DNA of 64,000 nucleotides, taken from Elusimicrobia bacterium HGW-Elusimicrobia-1. Lineage in GTDB: Bacteria; Elusimicrobiota; Endomicrobiia; PHAN01. The notes under the pieces were generated by a model, which made no database searches, had not been told where the DNA came from, and saw nothing but the letters and a program-made list of their open reading frames with translations. Positions 38,399-46,638 of this stretch are shown here, in pieces. Position 1 is the first letter of the stretch. Every line of letters begins with the position of its first letter. The DNA lies in the NCBI GenBank assembly GCA_002841695.1, contig PHAN01000002.1:185300-249299 (forward strand), in the 5' to 3' direction. The position numbers were made by a program, and so were the translations under genes.

Positions 38399-39424
38399 AT
38401 GGCATCCAACCGCGTTAAGATAGAAGCGATAGAATACTACCTGCCGCAAAAAGTCGTGACAAACGACGACATCAAAGCTGAAAATCCTTCATGGAATGTC
38501 AAATTGTTGGAGGAGAGAACCGGTGTGCGCCAAAGGCATATATCCTCCGACAACGAAACGGCGCTGGATCTGGCATTGACGGCGTGTAAACAACTTTTCA
38601 AGTCCGTTCCGGATGCGGCCGCAAGGATTGACGGATTGATATTCTGTACGGAAAGCGAGGATTACATACTGCCTCCGAACTGCTGCATGCTCCATAAGAT
38701 GCTGGACCTTCCGGAAAATGTCTTTGCCTTCGACTACAATCTGGCATGCTCGGGATTTATTTACGGTTTAGCTTTGGCCCGAGGTCTTGTTATTTCAGGG
38801 CAGGCAAAAAATATTCTGCTGATAAATGCCGATACGTATTCCAAGTACATAAACAAGCAGGACCGCGCCACAAGAATACTCTTCGGCGACGGCGCGGCCG
38901 TCACGCTGATAACTGCCGCCGGTGAAAATGATGAAAGCGGCATTCTGGACATACAGTGTGCGACTTCGGGCAAGGGATACGATAAACTGATCATACCGTC
39001 TGGCGGAAACCGCATGCCAAAAACGCCGGAAACCTCCAAGCCACTCACGGATAAAAGCGGCAATACAAGGACATTGGAAAATATCTACATGGATGGTATG
39101 GGCATTCTGTCGTTCGTAAATTCCAGAGTCCCGTCCCAGGTATCGGAGGTGCTCAACCGGAACGGTTTGAGCGCTGACCGGATAGACATGTTCATATTTC
39201 ATCAGGCAAGCGCGATGGCGCTCGACTCTCTGGAAAGAATTATGGGGATACCGTCGCAGAAATCATTCAGAAACATAGGCGAAGCCGGAAACACGGTGGG
39301 TGCGACCATACCGATTTGTCTTAAAAACGCTCTCGACGCGAACAGAATCATCTCAGGGAACACCGTAGTACTGAGCGGCTTCGGCGTAGGTTTGTCTTGG
39401 GGAACCGCGCTGGTCAAAATTTAG
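38399..39424 (+). CDS. Beta-ketoacyl-ACP synthase III-like enzyme (FabH family)
   Basis: FabH-type condensing enzyme of 341 residues. The catalytic triad is complete: C117 in NLACSGFIYGL, H268 in FIFHQASAMAL and N298 in IGEAGNTVGAT. The N-terminus (RVKIEAIEYYLPQKVVTNDDI) is typical. It is part of a specialised three-gene module with an ACP and a ketoreductase, rather than the housekeeping fab locus, because no fabD, fabF or plsX is nearby. Likely product after reduction is a short 3-hydroxyacyl-ACP. Confidence 0.88.
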   Translation: MASNRVKIEAIEYYLPQKVVTNDDIKAENPSWNVKLLEERTGVRQRHISSDNETALDLALTACKQLFKSVPDAAARIDGLIFCTESEDYILPPNCCMLHKMLDLPENVFAFDYNLACSGFIYGLALARGLVISGQAKNILLINADTYSKYINKQDRATRILFGDGAAVTLITAAGENDESGILDIQCATSGKGYDKLIIPSGGNRMPKTPETSKPLTDKSGNTRTLENIYMDGMGILSFVNSRVPSQVSEVLNRNGLSADRIDMFIFHQASAMALDSLERIMGIPSQKSFRNIGEAGNTVGATIPICLKNALDANRIISGNTVVLSGFGVGLSWGTALVKI

Positions 39425-39464
39425 ACAACGATTGTGCGCCTGTCCACTGTTATCGGAGAAAAAA

Positions 39465-40061
39465 ATGCTGAAAAGAACTTTTGATATAATATTTTCTTTT
39501 ATCGGACTTATCGCGCTTTCGCCCGCATTCGCTTTAGCGGCGATCTTGATAAAAAAAGAGGACGGCGGGCCGGTTTTTTATCCGGGAATCCGCACCGGCA
39601 AAGACGGAATTAAATTCAAAATGTACAAGTTCCGCTCGATGGTCGTCAACGCCGACAAAATCGGTGGGCCGTCGACGGCGGGCGACGACCCGCGGCTTCT
39701 TAAAACCGGTAAAATCTTAAGAAAATATAAGCTCGATGAACTACCCCAGTTGATAAACGTTCTTAAAGGGGAAATGTCTTTTGTCGGCCCCCGCCCGGAA
39801 GTGCCGCACTATACCGATATGTTCACCGGCGAAGAAAAGCGGATACTCGGCGTAAAGCCGGGCATAACCGACCGGGCGTCTTTGTGGAACTCCGACGAGG
39901 GTTCGATTCTGGCCGGCAGCCCCGACCCGGAAAAAACGTACATGGAAAAAATCTGGCCCGAAAAGAAGCGGCTTCAACTCAAATACGTCGACGAGCGTTC
40001 TTTTTCCGGCGACATCAAAATAATATTTCTTACGCTGGTCAAAATAATAAAACGTTCTTGA
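39465..40061 (+). CDS. Initiating phosphoglycosyl transferase (small monotopic sugar transferase, PglC/WcaJ C-terminal type)
   Basis: The protein attaches the first sugar-phosphate to undecaprenyl phosphate at the inner membrane. From ATG 39465 (GGAG site upstream) it has 198 residues. A re-entrant membrane helix lies at about 5-30 (IIFSFIGLIALSPAFALAAILI), followed by KMYKFRSMV, the KYKLDELPQLINVLKGEMSFVGPRPE block and KPGITDRASLW. This is the minimal PglC-like form. The frame opens at TTG 39432, but the conserved region fits the later ATG. It would start one of the repeat units. Confidence 0.9.
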   Translation: MLKRTFDIIFSFIGLIALSPAFALAAILIKKEDGGPVFYPGIRTGKDGIKFKMYKFRSMVVNADKIGGPSTAGDDPRLLKTGKILRKYKLDELPQLINVLKGEMSFVGPRPEVPHYTDMFTGEEKRILGVKPGITDRASLWNSDEGSILAGSPDPEKTYMEKIWPEKKRLQLKYVDERSFSGDIKIIFLTLVKIIKRS

Positions 40062-40070
40062 TATTGTCCG

Positions 40071-41054
40071 ATGAGAAAATACGACAAAAAATTTCTGACG
40101 GCTCTTTACCGCTCGATGCTCCGCATACGTCTTTGCGAGGAGAGTTTCGTCGGACCCATACTTCGCGGCGAAATCAAATGTCCCGTCCATCTTTGCACGG
40201 GGCAGGAGGCCGTATCCGCCGGCGTGGGCGCCGCCCTTAAAAAATCCGACATCGTTTTCGGAAACCACCGCTCTCACGGACATTATCTGGCCAAAGGCGG
40301 ATGTATGGACGCCATGGTGGCCGAGGTCTACGGAAAATCGTCCGGCTGCGCGCGGGGGCGCGGCGGTTCGATGCATCTGGTTGCGCCCGAAGTCAATTTC
40401 CTGGGCGCCGCGCCGATAGTGGGCGGCACCATTTCCCTTGCGACGGGCGCCGCGCTCGCTTCAAAAATCAAGAATGACAAAAGCGCCGCCGTGAGTTTCT
40501 TCGGCGACGGCGCCACGGGCGAGGGCGCGCTCTACGAATCCGCAAACCTGGCCGCGCTCATGAAACTCCCCATACTCTTCGTCTGCGAAAATAATCTTTA
40601 CGCCACGCATATGCCGATACTCGACTGCCGTCCGTCGACGGCCATAGCGCCGGCCTTCGGCCGGATGCTGCCGTTTTCCAAAAGCGTCGACGGCAACGAC
40701 GTTCTGGCGGTTTACGAATCCGCCCGCGAAGCGCTCGACGGATGCCGCGCGGGGCGCGGCCCGGCATTCATAGAATACCGCACGTACCGTATGCGCGGAC
40801 ACGTCGGCCCCGACGACAACATACAGGGCTGTCACACCGACATCAGGCCGCAGTCGGAAATCGCCGCATGGGCGCGCAAAGATCCTCTCGATCGGTTTGA
40901 AAAATACCTGCTTGCGCGCAAAATATTGACCGCAAAAGAAATTGACGGCCTGAAACGCTCCGTCGCGGCCGAGGTCTTAATGTCTCACACCCGCGCCCGC
41001 GCAAACGCGCTGCCCGGGAAAGCCGAACTCAAACGCTATGTCTTCGCGGAATAA
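40071..41054 (+). CDS. 2-oxoacid dehydrogenase E1 component, alpha subunit (thiamine-diphosphate-dependent)
   Basis: The 327-residue protein has the E1-alpha layout of pyruvate/acetoin/branched-chain dehydrogenases: MLRIRLCEE, HLCTGQEAVSAGVGAAL, the ThDP-binding motif GDGATGEGALYESANLAALMK ending at ENN, and EYRTYRMRGHVGPD. The C-terminus overlaps the beta gene by 17 bases. No E2 (lipoyl acyltransferase) or E3 gene is in the window. In polysaccharide loci, orphan E1 pairs may make decarboxylative carbon-carbon bonds or supply an acyl group. Substrate unknown. Confidence 0.85.
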   Translation: MRKYDKKFLTALYRSMLRIRLCEESFVGPILRGEIKCPVHLCTGQEAVSAGVGAALKKSDIVFGNHRSHGHYLAKGGCMDAMVAEVYGKSSGCARGRGGSMHLVAPEVNFLGAAPIVGGTISLATGAALASKIKNDKSAAVSFFGDGATGEGALYESANLAALMKLPILFVCENNLYATHMPILDCRPSTAIAPAFGRMLPFSKSVDGNDVLAVYESAREALDGCRAGRGPAFIEYRTYRMRGHVGPDDNIQGCHTDIRPQSEIAAWARKDPLDRFEKYLLARKILTAKEIDGLKRSVAAEVLMSHTRARANALPGKAELKRYVFAE

Positions 41055-42033
41055 AAAACTTACCTACTCTCTTGCGATAAACGACGCGCTTCACGTGATG
41101 ATGTCGCGCGACAGACGGGTATTTCTCGTCGGACAAGGCGTAAAAAGTCCGTGGTACGTCGGCAATACCGCGCGCGGTCTCCTTGAAAGATTCGGCGCGG
41201 GCCGCGTGATAGACACGCCGGTTTCCGAAAACGCCGTAACCGGCGCAGCCGTCGGAGCGGCGATAGCCGGAATGCGCCCCGTCGTGGTGCATCCGAGAAT
41301 GGATTTTATGATGTACGCGCTCGATCCCATAGCCAACGAAGCCGCCAACTGGCGGTATATGTCGGGCGGCCGAATAGGCGCTCCCGTAGTGATATGGGGA
41401 ATAATCAATCGCGGCGGGGAACAGGCCGCCCAGCACTCGCAGGCGCTGCACGCGACATACGCGCATTTTCCGGGATTAAAAGTCGTGATGCCCGCCACGC
41501 CGCGCGACGCCAAAGGCCTTATGATTTCCGCGATAGAAGACCCCGACCCCGTCGTCTTCATCGACGACAGATGGCTTTATTCCGAGGAAGAAAACGTGCC
41601 GGCGGGACTTTTCCGCGTGCCCATAGGAAAGGCCGCGGTGAGGCGGCGCGGAAAAGACGTCACCATAGCGGCGGTGTCCTACATGGCGCGCGAGGCCGTC
41701 GCGGCGGGAAAAGAACTCGCCGACGAACACGGCATATCGGCGGAAATAATAGACATCCGCACGGTAAAACCGCTCGACAAAAAAACGATTCTTGCCTCGA
41801 CGGCCAAAACCGGACGTCTGGTAGTCGCCGACGCGGGCTGGCGCAGTTTCGGAACAGCATCGGAGATAATTGCTTCAGTCGCCGAAAGCGGCATACGCCT
41901 TAAAACTCCTCCGATGCGCGTGGCCATAGACGACGTTCCCGCTCCGGCGGCATCGACACTTGAAAAAATCTATTATCCGTCTTCAAAAGACATAGTCAGC
42001 GCCGCTCTTGCGTCAGTAAAAAAGAAAAAGTAA
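41038..42033 (+). CDS. 2-oxoacid dehydrogenase E1 component, beta subunit (transketolase-like)
   Basis: The 331-residue protein shows the E1-beta motifs DTPVSENAVTGAAVGAAIAGMRPVVV (conserved E-N and V-x-G-A-A), WRYMSGGRIGAPVVIWG with HSQALHATYAHFPGLKVVMPATPRDAKGL, and the transketolase C-terminal domain VSYMAREAVAAGKEL and RTVKPLDKKTI. It follows the alpha gene with a 17-base overlap and precedes an aminotransferase by 15 bases. As no E2/E3 partner is near, it is likely to act outside normal carbon metabolism, or to borrow distant E2/E3. Confidence 0.85.
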   Translation: MSSRNKKLTYSLAINDALHVMMSRDRRVFLVGQGVKSPWYVGNTARGLLERFGAGRVIDTPVSENAVTGAAVGAAIAGMRPVVVHPRMDFMMYALDPIANEAANWRYMSGGRIGAPVVIWGIINRGGEQAAQHSQALHATYAHFPGLKVVMPATPRDAKGLMISAIEDPDPVVFIDDRWLYSEEENVPAGLFRVPIGKAAVRRRGKDVTIAAVSYMAREAVAAGKELADEHGISAEIIDIRTVKPLDKKTILASTAKTGRLVVADAGWRSFGTASEIIASVAESGIRLKTPPMRVAIDDVPAPAASTLEKIYYPSSKDIVSAALASVKKKK

Positions 42034-42048
42034 GGAGACACCACGACA

Positions 42049-43149
42049 ATGCCGATGAAAGTACGTTTCGTCAATTATCCCAAACAGTACGCTTCGCTAA
42101 AAAAAGAGTTCGACGGAGTTTTTGAAGAAATAATGTCCAAGGGCGATTTCATACTTCGCTCCCACATGGAGAACTTTGAAAAACACATCGCCGAATATCT
42201 GGGTGTTAAGCACGCCAGAGGCGTAAATACCGGAACCGACGCGCTGTATCTTCTGGCTCAGGCGCTTTTTAAGCCCGGAGACGAAGTGATCACCGTAGCC
42301 CACACTTTCGTGGCCACGGTGGGCTCCATAGTCCAGTGCGGCGCAAAACCGGTTCTCGTCGACATAAGAGACGATTTCAACATAGACCCCGACAAAATCG
42401 AAGCGGCCATAACTCCCAAAACCCGAGGTATAATACCCGTTCATCTCAACGGCCACGCCTGCGAAATGGACAAAATAATGGCCATCGCCGCAAAACATAA
42501 TCTCGTCGTGATTGAAGACGCCGCTCAGGCGCTGGGTGCCAAATATAAAGGCAAATCCTGCGCGTCTTTCGGCAAAGCCGGCATATTCAGTTTTTATCCG
42601 GCTAAAATGCTCGGCACCGCCGGCGACGGCGGAATGGCAGTCACTTCCGACGACAATCTGGCGCGCAAGATAACCGCTTTCCGCGACAACGGCAGAGTGG
42701 ATTCCGTCGAAATCATAGAATGTTTCGGATGGTGCACGCGGCTGGATAATTTGCACGCTGCGCTTCTGGATATGAAGTTCAAATATTTCGACAAGTGGGT
42801 GTCACGCCGCCGCGAAATCGCCGCTTTTTACGACGAGGCATTAAAAGGCGTCGGCGACGTGGCCGCGCACCCGCGATCGGGCGCGGATTATTTCGACGTC
42901 TACCAGAATTACGTCGTCAGGACGAAAAAACGCGACGAACTCGTCAAACATCTGCGCGCTAACGGCGTCGAAGTCCTTGTGTCGTGGCCGCGGCCGCTCC
43001 ACAAGCAGAAAGACCTCGGTCTGGCGCATTTCAATTTGCCCGTAACCGAAAAAGTTTCCGCGGAAGTAATATCCCTGCCGATGTATCCGGAACTTGAAAA
43101 CGACGAAGCATCTTACGTCGTAGAGACGATAAAAAGATTTTTCAGTTAA
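42049..43149 (+). CDS. DegT/DnrJ/EryC1-family PLP sugar aminotransferase, second copy
   Basis: The 366-residue protein has GVNTGTDALYLLAQAL, HLNGHACEMDKIMAIAAKHNLVVIEDAAQALGAKY, the PLP lysine K186 in FSFYPAKMLGTAGDGGM, and GWCTRLDNLHAALLDM. It is a distinct copy from that at 22213, with only moderate similarity. Following the E1 pair directly, it may transaminate the keto product of that reaction, or a sugar such as a 4-keto-hexosamine made by the CapD-like dehydratase. It is the last gene in this block before a 107-base gap. Confidence 0.9.
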   Translation: MPMKVRFVNYPKQYASLKKEFDGVFEEIMSKGDFILRSHMENFEKHIAEYLGVKHARGVNTGTDALYLLAQALFKPGDEVITVAHTFVATVGSIVQCGAKPVLVDIRDDFNIDPDKIEAAITPKTRGIIPVHLNGHACEMDKIMAIAAKHNLVVIEDAAQALGAKYKGKSCASFGKAGIFSFYPAKMLGTAGDGGMAVTSDDNLARKITAFRDNGRVDSVEIIECFGWCTRLDNLHAALLDMKFKYFDKWVSRRREIAAFYDEALKGVGDVAAHPRSGADYFDVYQNYVVRTKKRDELVKHLRANGVEVLVSWPRPLHKQKDLGLAHFNLPVTEKVSAEVISLPMYPELENDEASYVVETIKRFFS

Positions 43150-43256
43150 CTCATAGGCGTCCGGTTTATACTGTTTATCGGCCATATCGGGGCGGGCGGG
43201 GCAAAAGAAAGTTTGCCGAATCCGGAATAATCGAGACAGTCATCGCGAGGTAAAAC

Positions 43257-44114
43257 ATGGTAAGCATAGTCATTCCTGTCTACAACGAAGAGGCGACCGT
43301 TGAGAAAGTTTTACGCGAGATTGAGTCCGCCATGCGACAAACTCAATTCGATTACGAAATAATCATAGTAGACGATGCCTCCGTCGACCGCTCAAAGGAA
43401 ATCATAAAGAACTGCGATGTTAAAGTCAAACTTTACGAGAACTCTTCCAACAGGGGTTACGGCGCCTCCATAAAAACCGGCATAGCCAACGCAATCTATG
43501 ATCTGATACTTATTGTGGATGCCGACGGAACATATCCGATATCCGACATACAAACACTGTTGAAAGAATCCGCGAATCACGACATGGTCGTAGGGTCGCG
43601 CACCGGACAGAATGTGGTATCCCATCCTCTCAGAAAAATAGCCAAATGGTTTATCAGGAAACTGGCGATATTGCTGACCGGCACCAACATACCGGATCTC
43701 AACTCGGGTTTCAGGGTTATGAAAAAATCGGTGGCTGAAAAATTCATCCACCTTCTGCCTGACGGTTTTTCTCTTACTTCCACCATCACGGTCGCTATGT
43801 TAACCAATAAATATTCGGTAAAATATATACCCGTAGATTATTACTCCCGCAAAGGAAAATCCAAAATAAGCCCGATAAACGACACACTGAACTTCATCCA
43901 GCTGATTATACGGATGGTGCTGTATTTCGACCCCCTGAAGATTTTTATACCGTTAAGCCTGTTTTTGGTGCTGCTGGCCACATCCGTCTTTTTTATCAGC
44001 TGGCTGCTGTTCGGCCTTATAATGAACGTAACTGTCGGCATCATAATGATGACGGCAGTCGCCGTAATGTCCATCGGCATGCTGGCGGACCTGATAGACA
44101 AAAGATTGCGCTGA
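43257..44114 (+). CDS. GT2 polyprenyl-phosphate sugar transferase-like (GtrB/DPM1 type)
   Basis: The 285-residue protein has the GT2 start VSIVIPVYNEEATVEKVLREI, IIIVDDASVDRS, GYGASIKTGIA and the D-x-D at DADGTYPISDI, then DLNSGFRVMKK. Two membrane helices lie at about 218-245 and 250-275. Proteins of this type move a sugar to undecaprenyl phosphate to give a lipid-linked donor. The GT39-like gene at 47813 could use such a donor. A GAGG site precedes the ATG. Confidence 0.85.
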   Translation: MVSIVIPVYNEEATVEKVLREIESAMRQTQFDYEIIIVDDASVDRSKEIIKNCDVKVKLYENSSNRGYGASIKTGIANAIYDLILIVDADGTYPISDIQTLLKESANHDMVVGSRTGQNVVSHPLRKIAKWFIRKLAILLTGTNIPDLNSGFRVMKKSVAEKFIHLLPDGFSLTSTITVAMLTNKYSVKYIPVDYYSRKGKSKISPINDTLNFIQLIIRMVLYFDPLKIFIPLSLFLVLLATSVFFISWLLFGLIMNVTVGIIMMTAVAVMSIGMLADLIDKRLR

Positions 44115-44181
44115 TACGACCGCTGCAAAAGCATTTTTCCTTTTGGGCCCGCCCGGCACATTTGTCCGTTAAATTAAAACA

Positions 44182-45177
44182 ATGCGTTCCGATATGGAAA
44201 ACAGTTTGATTTCCGTCATTATAGCCGCAGGCAGGCCGAATATAAATGAAACGTTGGAATCCGTCATTGAACAGACCATACCGCGCAAAAACTACGAAAT
44301 AATAGTCGTAAGTGAGCGCGCCGAACTTGAATCTTCGATAAAGCCCCCAATGATTTTCGTAAAAACTCAAACTGCAAATCCGGCGATAAAACGGAATAAA
44401 GGCGTTCTATCGTCTAATGGTAACATATTGGCATTCATAGACGATGACGCCATAGCCCCCTATAATTGGCTCGAACAAGGACGGCGCGTACTTATAAATA
44501 ATCCGGATTATTGCGGAGCGGGCGGACCGAATCTACTGCCTGTAAACGCCTCGCGCGGCGAACGATTGACGGATTTAGTGCTGAATTTTCCGCTTTTAGG
44601 AAGCGGCCATACCGGGTATTCATCTGAAAGCGGCACAAGAAAAGCCAAACTCGGAGAGATACATTTGTGCAATTTGTTTGTGTTCAAATCTATTTTTGAA
44701 ATTGTCGGGGGTTTTAACGAATATATCGGATACGGCGGCGAGGATACCGAATTTGTATACCAGGCAAAAAAAAGGACCCGCAAGGATTTTCTTTATTCGT
44801 CCGATGTATTTGTGCGCCACCATAGAAGGCAATTCGGATGGGCTTATATAAAACAAAGATTCAAACTGAGAACCAACAACGGCAGGTTGACATTGGCATA
44901 TCCGGCTCTTTATACCCGCAATTTAATGTTTTCCATGATTATCACAGCCATTTGCGCTTTCTTTTTAGCGCTGGTGATTGATCCCGTTATCATACCTGTT
45001 GCGCTATTAATCTATATCGTTCCTGTTTCCGTATACGTCATTGTCAAACACAGAGATTTTTTTCCGGTTTTGGTTTTGGCGCTGTTGGCGCACCATATAA
45101 GTTATGCCGCCGGTATATTTTACGGTTTGCTGGCGGGAGCAGTTGAGTTCAAAAAAACATTACGTATCAGAAGATAG
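44182..45177 (+). CDS. GT2-family glycosyltransferase with C-terminal membrane segments
   Basis: The 331-residue protein begins SLISVIIAAGRPNINETLESVIEQ, has NKGVLSSNGNILAFIDDDAIAPYNWL (the D-D-D metal motif), and GGFNEYIGYGGEDTEFVYQAKK, which matches the family E-D-x-E helix. From about residue 250 two to three hydrophobic helices (LMFSMIITAICAFFLALV and following) anchor it to the inner membrane. No strong Shine-Dalgarno sequence is visible before ATG 44182, and ATG 44194 is an alternative. Base composition here is visibly lower in GC than in the 40-43 kb block. Confidence 0.83.
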   Translation: MRSDMENSLISVIIAAGRPNINETLESVIEQTIPRKNYEIIVVSERAELESSIKPPMIFVKTQTANPAIKRNKGVLSSNGNILAFIDDDAIAPYNWLEQGRRVLINNPDYCGAGGPNLLPVNASRGERLTDLVLNFPLLGSGHTGYSSESGTRKAKLGEIHLCNLFVFKSIFEIVGGFNEYIGYGGEDTEFVYQAKKRTRKDFLYSSDVFVRHHRRQFGWAYIKQRFKLRTNNGRLTLAYPALYTRNLMFSMIITAICAFFLALVIDPVIIPVALLIYIVPVSVYVIVKHRDFFPVLVLALLAHHISYAAGIFYGLLAGAVEFKKTLRIRR

Positions 45178-45196
45178 CGGACATTAATCTGACAAT

Positions 45197-46612
45197 ATGA
45201 AAGTTTTATTGATAAACCCTCCGACAAAAAATATCATATCATCCATTCTTCCTCGGGGTCTCGAGGAAGAAAGGGGGTATAACCCTCCGTTGGGACTTCT
45301 GTATATCGCGGCTTATCTAAAACAACATACCGCACATGAAGTCGAAGTTTTGGACTCTCAGGCGGAGGAACTGAGCTACGACGAACTCAAAAACGCCGTT
45401 ATTGCCCGTAGCCCCGACGTAGCGGGTATAACGACTTTGACTTTTACTCTGATAGACGTCCTTAAACTGTCAAAAATCGTCAAGGAGATAAATCCGTCCA
45501 TCAAAGTCGTACTGGGAGGTCCCCACGTAAACATTTATCCCGATGAAACCATAATGCTCCCCAATGTGGATTTTTTAATATTGGGAGAGGGGGAGATAGT
45601 TTTCGCCGAATTCCTCGAACATATGGATAACATCGAAGAACTGCGCAAGATAAAAGGCGTGGTTTTTAAGCGTAACGGTCAAATAATCAATACGGGAACA
45701 AGAGAACTCATAGAAAATCTGAATCTACTGCCGTTCCCTGCAAGGCATTTGACCCCTTACACAAAATATAGATCCGTACTATCCGGCCGGGACACTGTTA
45801 TAACGACCATGATTACCAGCAGAGGGTGTCCTTATAAGTGCACTTTTTGCAATCGCGAGCATCTGGGTAAAAGATTCAGAGCCAGGAGCCCCGAAAATGT
45901 GGTCGATGAAATGGCGGAGTGCGCCGCGATGGGCATTAAGGAGCTACTGGTTTACGACGATACTTTTACACTCAATAGGGCCAGAGTCATCAGTATTTGC
46001 GACGAGATTATAAAAAGAAAGCTGTATATCGCATGGGATATACGCACACGTATCGACGTCGTGGACGAAGAAATGCTTAAAAAAATGAAACAAGCCAATT
46101 GTAAAAGGGTGCATTACGGAGTTGAGGCCGGCACGGATCAAATCCTTGCCAAATTGGGCAAAGGCATAACCGTGGCGCAAACAAAAAAGATTTTTGCCAT
46201 GACAAAAAAAGTGGGCATCTCCACGCTGGCTTATTTTATGATAGGCGCGCCGCAAGAAACGAGAGCGGATGTCCGGCAAACTATGGAACTGGCAAAACAG
46301 CTGGATCCCGATTATGTCCACTTTTCCATATTGATACCGTTCCCGTCGACACCGATATATCTTGAAGGTTTAAGAGCCGGTATTTTCAAGGAAGACCACT
46401 GGAAACAGTTTGCGGCGGATCCGCAACCCGGTTTCAAGCCGAAGTATTGGGAGGAAAATCTGCGCAGCGATGAATTATGCGAACTGCTGAAAACCGCCTA
46501 TAAAAGTTTTTACTACAGGCCTTCATATGTACTCAAAAGAATCGCGGAGGTACGATCCCTCGGCGAGTTACGCTCAAAAATTGCGGGAGCGTTAAAAGTA
46601 CTTAAACTATAA
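45197..46612 (+). CDS. B12-binding-domain radical SAM protein
   Basis: The 471-residue protein has an N-terminal B12-binding-like domain (VLLINPPTK, PPLGLLYIAAYLKQ, VGGPH-like VLGGPHVNIYPDE), then the radical SAM cluster motif C-x3-C-x2-C at C211, C215 and C218 (RGCPYKCTFCN). ELLVYDDTFTLN and FMIGAPQETRADV follow. This architecture is shared by hopanoid and BchE-like and various methyl- or ring-modifying enzymes. In polysaccharide loci its substrate is unknown, but it may epimerise, methylate or deoxygenate a sugar or lipid carrier. A second radical SAM gene follows by 26 bases. Confidence 0.85.
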   Translation: MKVLLINPPTKNIISSILPRGLEEERGYNPPLGLLYIAAYLKQHTAHEVEVLDSQAEELSYDELKNAVIARSPDVAGITTLTFTLIDVLKLSKIVKEINPSIKVVLGGPHVNIYPDETIMLPNVDFLILGEGEIVFAEFLEHMDNIEELRKIKGVVFKRNGQIINTGTRELIENLNLLPFPARHLTPYTKYRSVLSGRDTVITTMITSRGCPYKCTFCNREHLGKRFRARSPENVVDEMAECAAMGIKELLVYDDTFTLNRARVISICDEIIKRKLYIAWDIRTRIDVVDEEMLKKMKQANCKRVHYGVEAGTDQILAKLGKGITVAQTKKIFAMTKKVGISTLAYFMIGAPQETRADVRQTMELAKQLDPDYVHFSILIPFPSTPIYLEGLRAGIFKEDHWKQFAADPQPGFKPKYWEENLRSDELCELLKTAYKSFYYRPSYVLKRIAEVRSLGELRSKIAGALKVLKL

Positions 46613-46638
46613 CACGAAAAACCGCCGCCACAATAAAT

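Noticed and set aside
43150..43256. Promoter with TATACT box before the GT2 gene
   Set aside because: The only possible -35 boxes are at poor spacing or poor match, so it was not listed as a feature.
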